From: Clostridium_AD sp050717535
GTDB taxonomy: Bacteria > Bacillota > Clostridia > Clostridiales > Clostridiaceae
Length of the DNA stretch: 64,000 nucleotides
NCBI RefSeq assembly: GCF_050717535.1
Contig: NZ_JBOITM010000070.1
Location: 1 to 64,000 of the forward strand
Direction of reading: 5' to 3'
In this document: piece after piece, positions 25,478-35,063 of the stretch
Layout: every line of letters starts with the position of its first letter
How positions within the stretch are numbered: position 1 is the stretch's first letter
The notes under the pieces: generated by a model
Told to the model about the DNA's origin: nothing
The model's input: only the letters and a program-made list of their open reading frames with translations
Databases searched by the model: none
Translations under genes and position numbers: made by a program

Positions 25478-26641
25478 TTATGCATTTTTTGATTTTGAAT
25501 ATACATCAAATGCTACAGCAAATAATAATACCAGCCCTTTAATTGTCTGTTGCCAGTCAATCCCTACTCCCATAAGTGACATTCCGTTATTCATAACTCC
25601 CATAAAAATACCACCAATCATAGCTCCCATAATTGTACCGATACCACCAGCAGTTGATGCTCCTCCAATAAAGCAAGCAGCAATTGCATCTAGCTCAAAA
25701 CCAACCCCTGCATTCGGTGTTGCTGAATTAAGTCTTGCAGCAAAAACTAATCCTGCAAGAGCACTCAGTACTCCCATATTAACAAATACCAAGAATACAA
25801 TCCATTTTGTTTTTACACCAGAAAGTCTTGCTGCTTTTTCGTTTCCTCCAAGGGCATAAATATGTCTTCCAAGAGTAGTTTTTGTAGTTATAAAAGTATA
25901 GAAAGCTACTAAAATTGCTAATAGAACTAAAACATTAGGTAATCCTCTATATTTAGCCATTATATAACAAAATCCATTTATAATAATTATAATTGTAACC
26001 ATTTTAATACCTAATACTACTGGACTCGTAACCTCAAAATTGTATTTTTTTTGAGTATTTCTTTTTTTTATTTCAGATATTATATATAAAACTGTTAAAA
26101 TTAACCCAATTACTATAGTTGTAATATGAATTTCATTACCATTAAATAAATCTGGAATAAAACCAGTACTCATCAATTGAAATGATTTAGGAAAAGGTGC
26201 AATGGAAGTACCGTTTAATGAAACATAGGTTAAACCTCTAAATACCATCATTCCTGCAAGGGTAGTTATAAAGGCTGGTATTCTTACATAAGCAATCCAA
26301 AATCCTTGCCAAGCTCCTATAATAGCACCGATAATTAATAGAACTATAATTCCAAGTGGAATAGACATATTATTGTTAATTATCATCATTCCAGCAAGAG
26401 CTCCAATTACAGCTGCTACTGAGCCTACCGATAAATCAATATGAAAAGCAACTATTACAAGTAACATACCAATTGCTAAAATTAATATATAACTATTCTG
26501 CAATATTAAATTAGTAATATTTACAGGTTTTAACAAAATGCCACCTGTTGCAATCTGAAAATATATCATAATTCCTACTAGTGCAATTATCATGCTGTAT
26601 TGAGTTACATTTTCCTTGAATGTTTTAATTAAAGCTTTCAT
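25478..26641 (-). CDS. xylH: Xylose ABC transporter permease XylH
   Basis: A 387-residue membrane protein of the CUT2 family (RbsC/XylH type) with about ten hydrophobic segments. The conserved FIGGASTAGGIGTIMGAMIGG stretch near the C terminus contacts the ATPase. It forms the channel for xylose import with XylG and XylF. Its start follows the xylG stop within three bases, showing tight coupling. The assignment to xylose rests on the flanking xylA and xylB. Confidence 0.92.
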   Translation of the reverse strand: MKALIKTFKENVTQYSMIIALVGIMIYFQIATGGILLKPVNITNLILQNSYILILAIGMLLVIVAFHIDLSVGSVAAVIGALAGMMIINNNMSIPLGIIVLLIIGAIIGAWQGFWIAYVRIPAFITTLAGMMVFRGLTYVSLNGTSIAPFPKSFQLMSTGFIPDLFNGNEIHITTIVIGLILTVLYIISEIKKRNTQKKYNFEVTSPVVLGIKMVTIIIIINGFCYIMAKYRGLPNVLVLLAILVAFYTFITTKTTLGRHIYALGGNEKAARLSGVKTKWIVFLVFVNMGVLSALAGLVFAARLNSATPNAGVGFELDAIAACFIGGASTAGGIGTIMGAMIGGIFMGVMNNGMSLMGVGIDWQQTIKGLVLLFAVAFDVYSKSKNA

Positions 26642-26643
26642 TA

Positions 26644-28179
26644 TTAACCCTCCTGCCCTTTGTTTAATATCATTTTCATGATTTTCTCCTGGGATGCATC
26701 CTTAGCACTTATTTCTCCTAGTATTTTCCCTTCGTTCATAACATATATTCTATCGCAAATTCCCAGTAATTCCGGAAGTTCTGAAGAAATAACCATTACA
26801 CCCTTTTCTTCTGCTGCTAATTTATTGATTATAGTATATATTTCATATTTTGCACCTACATCAATACCTCTAGTGGGTTCATCCAAAATTAGCACCTCAG
26901 GCTCTGCAAAAATCCACTTAGCCAAAATTACCTTTTGCTGATTTCCACCACTTAGATTACCTGTTTTTTGAAGTATCCCTGAACATTTTATGTTTAGTCT
27001 TTTACGTAAATCTTCTGCTGCTAGAATTTCTTCATTTTCATTAATTACACCAGATTTAGATATTTTTTTCAAATTTGCCAAAGTAGTATTTCCTTTTATG
27101 TGATCTATTAAAATAAGTCCGTACTCTTTTCTATCCTCAGTGACATAGGCCAGACCGCTTTCAATAGCCTTATTTACACTATTTAAATGTACTTCTTTAT
27201 CATTAATGAATACTTGCCCACTTATTTTTTTACCATAAGATTTCCCAAAAATACTCATGGCAAGCTCTGTTCTTCCCGCTCCCATAAGCCCTGCAATTCC
27301 TACAACTTCCCCTTTGTGAATCACAATATTCACATTATCACTAACTTTACGATCAATAACTACAGGATGGTACACATTCCAATTCTTCACTTCAAATATA
27401 ATATCCCCAATTTTAGGTTCTCTTTGTGGATATCTATTAACTAGCTCTCGTCCAACCATGCCTTTAATTATTCTATCTTCTGTAATATTATCCTTATGAG
27501 TATCAAGGGTTTCAATAGTCGCTCCGTCTCTTAGTATAGTTATTGAGTCTGAAATCTTTTTAATTTCATTTAATTTATGAGATATCATAATTGAAGTAAT
27601 TCCATGGCTCTTAAGGTCCTCAATTAACTTTAACAAGTTATCACTATCAGCTTCATTTAAGGCCGAAGTTGGCTCATCCAATATGAGCAATTTAACTTCT
27701 TTAGATAGTGCTTTTGCAATTTCAACCAACTGTTGCTTTCCTACTCCAATGTTAGTTATAAGAGTATCAGGAGATTCATTTAAGCCTACCCTTTTTAATA
27801 GCTGGCAGGTTTTTCTCTTAGTCACATTCCAATCAACTACACCATTTTTACTTTGTTCGTTTCCAAGAAATATATTTTCGGCAATAGATAGAGATGGTAC
27901 TAGTGCTAATTCTTGATGAATAATTACTATTCCTAAATGCTCACTATTTTTTATATCTTTAAATTCACACAGCTTATCCTTAAATAGAATATCTCCAGAA
28001 TATGTTCCATGCGGATATACTCCACTTAATACCTTCATTAGTGTTGATTTACCTGCACCATTCTCTCCAACTAGTGCATGAATCTCACCTTGTTTAACCT
28101 CTAGGTTAACATTATCCAAGGCTTTAACACCTGGAAAGGTTTTGGTAATATTTTTCATTTCAAGAATAATATCCGACAT
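26644..28179 (-). CDS. xylG: Xylose ABC transporter ATP-binding protein XylG
   Basis: About 511 residues with two fused ABC domains, as usual for CUT2 sugar importers. The first has Walker A GENGAGKST and Walker B LLILDEPTSAL. The second has a degenerate Walker A (GLMGAGRTEL), the signature LSGGNQQK and LILDEPTRGID. I chose ATG 28179 since GGAGGAG precedes it; the ATG at 28200 lies on top of that ribosome site. It powers XylH. Confidence 0.93.
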   Translation of the reverse strand: MSDIILEMKNITKTFPGVKALDNVNLEVKQGEIHALVGENGAGKSTLMKVLSGVYPHGTYSGDILFKDKLCEFKDIKNSEHLGIVIIHQELALVPSLSIAENIFLGNEQSKNGVVDWNVTKRKTCQLLKRVGLNESPDTLITNIGVGKQQLVEIAKALSKEVKLLILDEPTSALNEADSDNLLKLIEDLKSHGITSIMISHKLNEIKKISDSITILRDGATIETLDTHKDNITEDRIIKGMVGRELVNRYPQREPKIGDIIFEVKNWNVYHPVVIDRKVSDNVNIVIHKGEVVGIAGLMGAGRTELAMSIFGKSYGKKISGQVFINDKEVHLNSVNKAIESGLAYVTEDRKEYGLILIDHIKGNTTLANLKKISKSGVINENEEILAAEDLRKRLNIKCSGILQKTGNLSGGNQQKVILAKWIFAEPEVLILDEPTRGIDVGAKYEIYTIINKLAAEEKGVMVISSELPELLGICDRIYVMNEGKILGEISAKDASQEKIMKMILNKGQEG

Positions 28180-28209
28180 ATGAAATTCAGCTCCTCCCAT
28201 TTTATATAG

Positions 28210-28241
28210 ATTTAGTGGTGGCTATAACCCCACCACTAAAT
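28210..28241 (-). other. Intercistronic stem-loop between xylF and xylG
   Basis: Perfect 12-base arms ATTTAGTGGTGG and CCACCACTAAAT enclose an eight-base loop in the gap between the binding-protein and ATPase genes. No U-run follows in the direction of transcription. The placement mirrors the stem-loop at 5168-5207 in the cello-oligosaccharide operon. Confidence 0.65.
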
Positions 28242-28259
28242 ATCACTTTATCTGTTTTT

Positions 28260-29345
28260 TTATTTTAGTTTATCAGCAGTGATGTATCCACTATCTACTA
28301 AAATCTTTTTATAATTTGATTTATCAACAACAACTGGATCACATAGGAATGAAGGAACAACCTTAAGTCCAGTGTCATATGTTTTCGTATCATTAACTGT
28401 AGGCTTTTTGCCATTAACAACAGCATCAGCCATTTCAGCAGCTTTTGCAGCGAGCACTCTTGTATCCTTAAATACAGAAGATGCTTGTTCTCCTGCAATT
28501 ATAGATTTAACTGAAGCAACTTCGCAATCTTGACCTGTAGTTATTGGCATCTTTTGAGTTGATGATCCATACCCCACACCTTTTAAAGACGATAATACCC
28601 CAATACTAATAGCATCATTGGGACATAATACTGCGTCAACCTTAGTCGTAGTATAGTTTTTGCTTAATAAATTATCCATCCTTGATTGTGCCTTAGCACC
28701 ATCCCATCCTAAAATACCAATCTGTGAATATTCTTTCTGTCCACTCTTAACAACTAATTTACCTGAAGTAATATATGGTTGTAGGACTGACATAGCTCCA
28801 TCAAAGAAAAACTTTGCATTATTGTCATCTGGTGAACCTGCAAATAATTCAATGTTAAACGGACCTTTTCCATCTTTTAATTCTAAAGTTTTCTCTATAT
28901 AACCACCTTGAAGAACTCCAACTTTAAAATTATCGAAGGTTGCATAGTAATCTATAAATGCAGTTTTTGTAATCAATCGATCATAAGATATTACTGGAAT
29001 TTTTGCATCATGAGCCTGTTTTAATACATCTGTAAGTGCTGTACCATCAACTGCAGCAATTACTAATACATCTGCACCTTTGGTAATCATATTTTCAATT
29101 TGAGATATTTGATTTGCTACACTATTGTCAGCATATTGTAAATCTGTCTTATATCCTAAATCTTCAAGTGACTTAACCATATTACCTCCATCGTTAATCC
29201 ATCTCTGTAATGTCTTTTCAGGCATTGCTATCCCCACAATTTTACCATTAGATTTTACTCCATCTTTAGATGAAGTTTTTGAACCACATGCTGTAAGTCC
29301 TAGTACCATTACGCATATCAATAATGCCGATAATATTTTTTTCAT
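28260..29345 (-). CDS. xylF: Xylose-binding lipoprotein XylF
   Basis: A 361-residue family 4-type (CUT2) binding protein. The signal ends in the lipobox LTAC with the acylated Cys20. The periplasmic-binding fold follows, with the RWINDGGNM segment near 48-56 and the ribose/xylose-type ligand residues in VISYDRLI. It sits between xylB and xylG. XylF delivers xylose to XylGH at the outer face of the membrane. Confidence 0.92.
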   Translation of the reverse strand: MKKILSALLICVMVLGLTACGSKTSSKDGVKSNGKIVGIAMPEKTLQRWINDGGNMVKSLEDLGYKTDLQYADNSVANQISQIENMITKGADVLVIAAVDGTALTDVLKQAHDAKIPVISYDRLITKTAFIDYYATFDNFKVGVLQGGYIEKTLELKDGKGPFNIELFAGSPDDNNAKFFFDGAMSVLQPYITSGKLVVKSGQKEYSQIGILGWDGAKAQSRMDNLLSKNYTTTKVDAVLCPNDAISIGVLSSLKGVGYGSSTQKMPITTGQDCEVASVKSIIAGEQASSVFKDTRVLAAKAAEMADAVVNGKKPTVNDTKTYDTGLKVVPSFLCDPVVVDKSNYKKILVDSGYITADKLK

Positions 29346-29347
29346 TT

Positions 29348-30862
29348 CTATTCCCCCTCGTATAAATTTAATTTACTTAAATCTTTGAATTTATCTTTTA
29401 GGCAACCATAAAGAGATACATATACCTTATATATTTCATTATATTTTTCTACATCTTTTTTTATTGGTTCAATAATCTCAGTTATATTAATTAGTTCACT
29501 GCATGCCTCCTCAACATTTGCATAGAGTCCACAACCTACTGCAGCCAAAATTGAAGCTCCATATGCAGGTCCTTCCTTAGAATTTATGCTACAAACTTTT
29601 AAATTGAACACATTTGCTAAAATTTGCTTCCATAGTACACTTTTTGAACCACCTCCACTTACTCTTACCTCTCTTACTTCTACACCCATACTTTTTAAAA
29701 TTTCTAATGAATCTCTGAGTCCAAAGCACACCCCTTCAAGAATAGAACGTGTCATGTCACCCCTTTTATGAGTTATATTTAAACCTATAAAAGCACCCTT
29801 GGCATCCGGATCACTATAAGGCGTCCTTTCTCCTATAAGGTATGGTAAATAAATTAAACCTTTACAACCTACAGCTGTTTTTTCAGCCTCAGAAAGCAAA
29901 ATTTCAAAAGAATTTGTCTTTGTATCTATATTTATATTATCATTCCACCACTGCAAAGACGATGCTGCTGAAAGCATAACCCCCATTTGATGCCATTTTC
30001 CATTGGAATGACAAAAGGAATGTAACCTATTCCCACTATCTACGGAAAACTTTTCGTCACAAGCAAATACAACTCCTGAAGTCCCTAATGCAACAGAAAC
30101 TATACCACTATGAACTGTACCCGTTCCCACAGCACCTGCTGCCTGATCTCCAGCACCTGCAACCACCACTGTTTTTTCACAAAGTCCCGTAGCCTTTGCT
30201 GCTTCTTCACATACTTTACCTGTTATCTCAAATGATTCGAAAACTTTAGGTAAAATTTCCTCTTTAATTTCTAAAATATTCAACATTTCCTTAGACCATT
30301 TTCTATTTTCAACATCAAACATTAAAGTTCCTGATGCATCAGACACATCTGTTGCAAACATACCTGTAAGTTTAAATCTTATATAATCTTTTGGAAGCAT
30401 CATTTTAGCGATTTTATGATAAATATCACTTCTATGTTTTTTAACCCATAACACTTTAGGTGCAGTAAAACCAGTTAATGCCATATTACCTGTGTATTTA
30501 GAAAGTTTATCCTTTCCTATAACATCATTTAAATAGTCACATTCTTCTTGCGTTCTTTGATCACACCATAAAATTGCAGGCATAAGTACTTCATTGTCTT
30601 TATCTAAAAGTACTAAGCTATGCATTTGTCCGCTAAATCCTATCCCAGTTATTTCTACAGATTCCAAACCACTTTGGGCAATAACCTCTTTAATACATTC
30701 TTTTGTGCTATACCACCAATCCTCAGGATTTTGCTCTGCCCATCCAATGTTGGGGTAACTAATTTCATAATTTTTAGACACATTGTTAATTACTTTCCCA
30801 TTACAATCCATAACTATTACTTTTACTGAAGAAGTACCTAAGTCAATTCCTAAGAAATACAT
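29348..30862 (-). CDS. xylB: Xylulokinase
   Basis: A 504-residue FGGY-family kinase that phosphorylates D-xylulose to xylulose-5-phosphate. The N-terminal phosphate loop GIDLGTSSVK (4-13), the substrate motif FSGQMHSLV with WCDQR, GAGDQAAGAVG (the conserved base Asp), and VSGGGSKS near 400 are all present. It begins 75 bases after xylA and ends two bases before xylF. GGGAGG precedes its ATG. Confidence 0.95.
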   Translation of the reverse strand: MYFLGIDLGTSSVKVIVMDCNGKVINNVSKNYEISYPNIGWAEQNPEDWWYSTKECIKEVIAQSGLESVEITGIGFSGQMHSLVLLDKDNEVLMPAILWCDQRTQEECDYLNDVIGKDKLSKYTGNMALTGFTAPKVLWVKKHRSDIYHKIAKMMLPKDYIRFKLTGMFATDVSDASGTLMFDVENRKWSKEMLNILEIKEEILPKVFESFEITGKVCEEAAKATGLCEKTVVVAGAGDQAAGAVGTGTVHSGIVSVALGTSGVVFACDEKFSVDSGNRLHSFCHSNGKWHQMGVMLSAASSLQWWNDNINIDTKTNSFEILLSEAEKTAVGCKGLIYLPYLIGERTPYSDPDAKGAFIGLNITHKRGDMTRSILEGVCFGLRDSLEILKSMGVEVREVRVSGGGSKSVLWKQILANVFNLKVCSINSKEGPAYGASILAAVGCGLYANVEEACSELINITEIIEPIKKDVEKYNEIYKVYVSLYGCLKDKFKDLSKLNLYEGE

Positions 30863-30937
30863 ATTTTACCTCCCTTACATTAGCCTTTTTATAATATATA
30901 TAGGCAACCTAGTATTGCCTATACATATCAATTGTTT

Positions 30938-32251
30938 CTATGCTAGAATATATCTATTCAATATTGCTTCCAGCATCTCTTGTCTTCCTGATTTGTTTAC
31001 TATAGCTTTATTATCTAAAGCATATTTTTCAAGTTCATTAAATCCAACTTTACTCTCCACTATCTCTTTTCCTATACCATCACTATAGCTTGAGTATCTT
31101 TCCGCTATGAAGTTTTCTAATTCTCCTGTTTCTAGTAATTTATGAGCTATTTTAAAACCCTTTGCAAATGTATCCATTCCAGCAATATGAGAATAGAACA
31201 AGTCTATTGGTTCAAAAGATGCTCTTCTCGTTTTTGCATCAAAGTTAAGTCCACCACAGTGAAGTCCGCCATTCTTTATTACTTCGTACATTGCAAGAGT
31301 TGCAGTGCGAATATCTGTAGGAAATTGGTCTGTGTCCCATCCAAGATTTGAATCCCCTTGGTTTGCATCTACACTTCCTAGTACACCATTCACTCTTGCT
31401 AAGTGAAGTTCATGTTCAAAAGTATGACCAGCTAAAGTAGCATGATTTGCTTCTATATTCATCTTAAAATGTTTGTCTAAATCATATTTTCTTAAAAACC
31501 CTAGTACTGTAGCTACATCAAAATCATACTGATGCTTTGTTGGCTCCATTGGCTTAGGTTCAATTAAAAATTGACCAGTAAATCCAATTTCACTTGCATA
31601 ATCCACAGCCATATGAAAAAATCTAGCCAAGTTATCTTGTTCAAGCCCCATATCAGTATTTAACAGTGTTTCATAGCCCTCACGACCACCCCAGAAAACA
31701 TAATTCTGTCCACCTAATAAATTTGTTACCTCCAAAGCTTTTTTAGTTTGGGCTGCTGCATATGCAAACACATCTGCATTGGATGAAGATGCTGCTCCAT
31801 GCACAAATCTAGGATTACTAAATAAATTTGCAGTACCCCATAAAAGTTTTACTCCAGTTTTTTGGGATAATTCTTTTGCAAGTAAAACGATTTCATCTAA
31901 GTTTCTATTAGTTTCTGCAAGATCTTCGCCTTCTGGTGCAATATCTCTATCATGAAAGCAAAAATATCCTACTCCTAATTTTTCTGCAAACTCAAAGTTA
32001 GCATACATTCTAGCCTTTGCAAGTTCCATTCCACTCAAATTATCCCAGCTTCTTTGCATAGTTGCCATTCCAAATGGGTCGTTTCCACTAGCTGTAAAAG
32101 TGTGCCAGAAGGCAACTGCAAAACGTAAATGCTCCTTCATTGTCTTTCCATCAATAACCTCATCTGCATTATAGTATTTGTAGGCTAATGGATTTTTAGA
32201 TTGTTTTCCCTCATATTTCACTTTTTGAATATCTTTAAAAAATTCACCCAT
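30938..32251 (-). CDS. xylA: Xylose isomerase
   Basis: A 437-residue class II xylose isomerase, which converts D-xylose to D-xylulose in the cytoplasm using Mg2+, Mn2+ or Co2+. FCFHDRDIAPEG holds the catalytic His-Asp pair, LIEPKPMEPTKHQYDFD metal ligands, IEANHATLAGHT the second Glu and His, and GNxGWDTDQFP-like WDTDQFP further ligands. It is the first gene of the operon, preceded by AGGAGG. Tandem AT-rich repeats upstream may be XylR sites. Confidence 0.96.
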   Translation of the reverse strand: MGEFFKDIQKVKYEGKQSKNPLAYKYYNADEVIDGKTMKEHLRFAVAFWHTFTASGNDPFGMATMQRSWDNLSGMELAKARMYANFEFAEKLGVGYFCFHDRDIAPEGEDLAETNRNLDEIVLLAKELSQKTGVKLLWGTANLFSNPRFVHGAASSSNADVFAYAAAQTKKALEVTNLLGGQNYVFWGGREGYETLLNTDMGLEQDNLARFFHMAVDYASEIGFTGQFLIEPKPMEPTKHQYDFDVATVLGFLRKYDLDKHFKMNIEANHATLAGHTFEHELHLARVNGVLGSVDANQGDSNLGWDTDQFPTDIRTATLAMYEVIKNGGLHCGGLNFDAKTRRASFEPIDLFYSHIAGMDTFAKGFKIAHKLLETGELENFIAERYSSYSDGIGKEIVESKVGFNELEKYALDNKAIVNKSGRQEMLEAILNRYILA

Positions 32252-32329
32252 TTTACGACCTCCTAAAAATTTTCTGTTACACTTTTCTATATTTACATCA
32301 TATCACTTATTTCAAACTTTTTAAAGCTA

Positions 32330-32355
32330 TTTTATAAAGTTATTTTATAAAGTTT
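32330..32355. promoter_or_regulatory. Candidate XylR operator: tandem 13-bp repeats before xylA
   Basis: TTTTATAAAGTTA and TTTTATAAAGTTT stand head to tail about 80 bases before the xylA start. Their first 17 bases, TTTTATAAAGTTATTTT, recur exactly at 33772-33788 upstream of xylR. That would fit binding of the ROK repressor at both promoters. The sequence is AT-rich, so coincidence cannot be excluded. Confidence 0.45.
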
Positions 32356-32378
32356 AATTATTGTGTTCCAGACTGATA

Positions 32379-32427
32379 AAAAAAACAAGAAGCGGTGAAA
32401 TTAAAGTAATTTCGCCAACTTCTTAAA
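32379..32427 (-). terminator. Terminator between xylR and xylA
   Basis: A long stem pairs AAGAAG with CTTCTT, and GGCGAAATTA with TAATTTCACC. On the minus strand it is followed by a run of eight U residues. It separates the regulator transcript from the xyl operon. Confidence 0.85.
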
Positions 32428-32515
32428 TATATATTTAACTATTCTATTTAGATTTACTCATATAAATCAGGCTCAACAAGTCTTTTGCCGCCTGCTAATT
32501 AAATATACTATAATA

Positions 32516-33706
32516 TTATATTATTTTTTTATTTATAAAAAATATATCTTGCATAGTCATTAAAGCTGCCCCTAGTATAGATGCATTGGATTTTAATTTT
32601 GAAAATGACAGCTTACATTCTCCTTTAGTGTAAAAACTATTTTCTTCAAAAACCTTCATTATCAAAAGTTCTTTAAAATATTCTTCGTAATATGCAATTT
32701 TTCCTCCTATTATAACTTCCTCAGGATCGATTATTAAAATTATATTTTTAATTCCTTCTGCTAGGTAACTTATATAATTATGAAGAATATTTTTTGCTTT
32801 CTCATTAACACTTGTAAGTTTAAAGAATTCCCCCATGCTTTTGTCTGTTGTATTAAATTCATAATTATATTGTTTTATTAAAGCTTTTTCAGAAGCATAT
32901 AGTTCCCAGCATCCTTTTTTACCACAATTACATTGCTTTCCATCTTTCACTATAGTCATATGACCAAACTCTCCAGCACGCTTATTATGTCCCTTATAAA
33001 GATTCCCGTTTATCATTATTCCTGTACCTATTCCTCCTGTTATAGACACAAAAACTATATCTTTTACACCATTATCAAAATTCAAGAAAGTTTCTGCATA
33101 GGCAGCTGTATTTGCTTCATTTTCTATATAAAATTTATAATTATACTTAGTCTCATATTTTTGGAAATCTATATTTTTCAATCTTAGATTTGGTGCATTT
33201 CCCAAAAAAAGCTTTTCTTCATCTACGGTACCTGGTAATGAAAACCCTATACCAATTATCTTTTCATTAGGTATTTTTAAGCTATCAACTATTGCATCTA
33301 TACGTTCTTTAATATTATCCATTAATATATCTACACTTTGATATTCTTGTACTATCTCAAACTCCTCTTCTTTAATTATCACAAGCTTAAGATTTACCAA
33401 TGCAATTCTTATCTTATTACTAGTTACAGACACTCCAAATGAATATTTAGCCTCAGGTAAAAACCTTACAATAATAGGTTTTCTACCACCTGTGGATTCT
33501 GCTACACCTGCCTCATCTAAATACCCCTCCTCAATAATCTCATTCACATTACTAATAACTGTAGGTATGCTTATATGAAGTTCTCTTGATATTTCTTGCT
33601 TTGTAAGTTGATTTTTTTTATATAAAAGCTGTATTATATTTTTTTTATTTATTTTTTTTATTGTTTCCTGATCTAAAATAATTAGTTTTTTCAAAGATAA
33701 ATTCAC
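32516..33706 (-). CDS. xylR: ROK-family xylose repressor XylR
   Basis: A 396-residue regulator. Residues about 20-75 form a winged helix (LTKQEISRELHISIPTV). The ROK domain follows, with the zinc-binding stretch CNCGKKGCWE (around 247-256) and the glycine-rich phosphate motifs SITGGIGTGI. Such XylR proteins repress xylose genes until xylose binds. It lies directly upstream of xylA, transcribed in the same direction but separated by a terminator. Regulation of another sugar is possible but less likely here. Confidence 0.9.
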   Translation of the reverse strand: MNLSLKKLIILDQETIKKINKKNIIQLLYKKNQLTKQEISRELHISIPTVISNVNEIIEEGYLDEAGVAESTGGRKPIIVRFLPEAKYSFGVSVTSNKIRIALVNLKLVIIKEEEFEIVQEYQSVDILMDNIKERIDAIVDSLKIPNEKIIGIGFSLPGTVDEEKLFLGNAPNLRLKNIDFQKYETKYNYKFYIENEANTAAYAETFLNFDNGVKDIVFVSITGGIGTGIMINGNLYKGHNKRAGEFGHMTIVKDGKQCNCGKKGCWELYASEKALIKQYNYEFNTTDKSMGEFFKLTSVNEKAKNILHNYISYLAEGIKNIILIIDPEEVIIGGKIAYYEEYFKELLIMKVFEENSFYTKGECKLSFSKLKSNASILGAALMTMQDIFFINKKII

Positions 33707-33762
33707 ACCCCGATCTATAATTTTAATCTATACACATAAAGTATACCATTCTTTCAATCTTA

Positions 33763-33915
33763 TTAATTCGGTTTTATAAAGTTATTTTTAATAAAATCCT
33801 CAAACCACCTAAGAACTTTATCAATTAATGGGGTTTTAACTTGTGCAATTTCACAAAACTCAATAAATAATTCCACTCATCAGGCCTTGAAGTCAACAAT
33901 ATGATATTTCATTCC
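33763..33915 (-). pseudogene. Remnant of a larger gene, C-terminal part
   Basis: Upstream of xylR an open stretch encodes VELFIEFCEIAQVKTPLIDK and ends, as a real gene might, with a run of charged residues and TAA at 33763-33765. Going upstream, two consecutive in-frame TGA codons (33882-33877) break it, while protein-like sequence continues beyond. The KTPLID helix recalls the C-terminal domain of opine/ketopantoate-type dehydrogenases, but this is a weak guess. The xylR-side copy of the candidate operator lies inside it. The rest of 33707-34211 has no recognised gene. Confidence 0.35.
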
Positions 33916-34211
33916 AATCACAAAAAAATGAAACCTGTAAGTAATGAATATAAACTATATTTAGCTTTCTTTTACCCAATATACTTTTTTATAAAAATTT
34001 AAGAAAAAATTTTTAAAATTATTATTTATTTTTGAAGGATAATGTATTTGATTATAGAATTATACAATTATAGATAAGTATTTTTTCCTTATCTAAGTTC
34101 AATTAGAAAGTAATTATTTCTAAAATCCTTATGAATAATCAAAAGTATACTTAATTATTAAAATTCTTATTGAAAAATTGTTATAATTTATTATAGGAGT
34201 GATGAATTATT

Positions 34212-34868
34212 ATGATGAATGAAATTAAGTCAATGGATAATGTGCTTTTGAATCTCAATTGGGGATTCATGTCTCTACAACAATATGACGAGATTGTAAA
34301 GTTTAAAAAATTCAAATGGATAAAAGGATATGAGATTTCACAAGAGTTACATACATTATACCCAAATCCTCCCTCCATACATGATAGTAAATCTATTAGA
34401 GTCGGTACAGCTGATACAATTTTTAAAATAGCACATGTAAATAGCAGTAAAATCACTCAAGAAGTTCTTGATACCTTGCATAGTCATATATTTGATTGTT
34501 CTGCAGCATTTAGGCTAGCACTTGTGCAATCACTTTTGTGTGTAGGCAATAGTACTTCCCTTGCACCAATTCAGCAATTATTAACTGTAGAAAAAGAATC
34601 AATGGCTATAAGAAACACCTGTGAGATAGTTCTTTATAAGATTCTAAATAGTAAAAAGTTTTTAGATGCTGGCACTTTCATATATGTGGGAGACCTTATA
34701 GATGGGGCAGCTGATGGAGATGGAAAAATGTATTATAAATATAACGGACAATTAATTTACGAAGGCGCTTTTAAAAGTAATCGTTTTCATGGTTTAGGCC
34801 TATATTATGACGATTATAGAAATATCCAAAATAAAGGTAGATTCCTGAATGGTGAATTTATTGGGTAG
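34212..34868 (+). CDS. Hypothetical protein with MORN-like C terminus
   Basis: A 218-residue cytoplasmic protein. The middle part looks helical and HEAT-like. The C terminus has two MORN-like strands (GQLIYEGAFKSNRFHGLGLYY, about 180-200, then GRFLNGEFIG). MORN repeats mediate membrane or protein contacts; no function can be named. An alternative seven-codon upstream frame lies directly after the AGGAG ribosome site (ATG 34202), so the start at 34212 could be translated by re-initiation. It is monocistronic. Confidence 0.6.
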   Translation: MMNEIKSMDNVLLNLNWGFMSLQQYDEIVKFKKFKWIKGYEISQELHTLYPNPPSIHDSKSIRVGTADTIFKIAHVNSSKITQEVLDTLHSHIFDCSAAFRLALVQSLLCVGNSTSLAPIQQLLTVEKESMAIRNTCEIVLYKILNSKKFLDAGTFIYVGDLIDGAADGDGKMYYKYNGQLIYEGAFKSNRFHGLGLYYDDYRNIQNKGRFLNGEFIG

Positions 34869-35063
34869 AAAATAGGGCATTGTCTAATGAAACCTGTAAA
34901 ATCATATACTAATTATTACTACCTCCTGCATTTTGCATATATAGATTATTTAGACTAAAGAAAATTATAGTTAAATTTATACTGAATTCCTGTTTTATAT
35001 GTGTTACTATTTATTTGTTAGTTATATTACAATTAAAATTATAATCTATTATGGAGGTAGCAA

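Noticed and set aside
28298..28498. A 66-codon frame within xylF in another frame.
   Set aside because: It is fully contained in the well-supported xylF gene and has no start signal.
34181..34456. A 91-codon minus-strand frame opposite the MORN-like gene.
   Set aside because: The plus-strand gene has a ribosome site and recognisable repeats; the antisense frame has neither.
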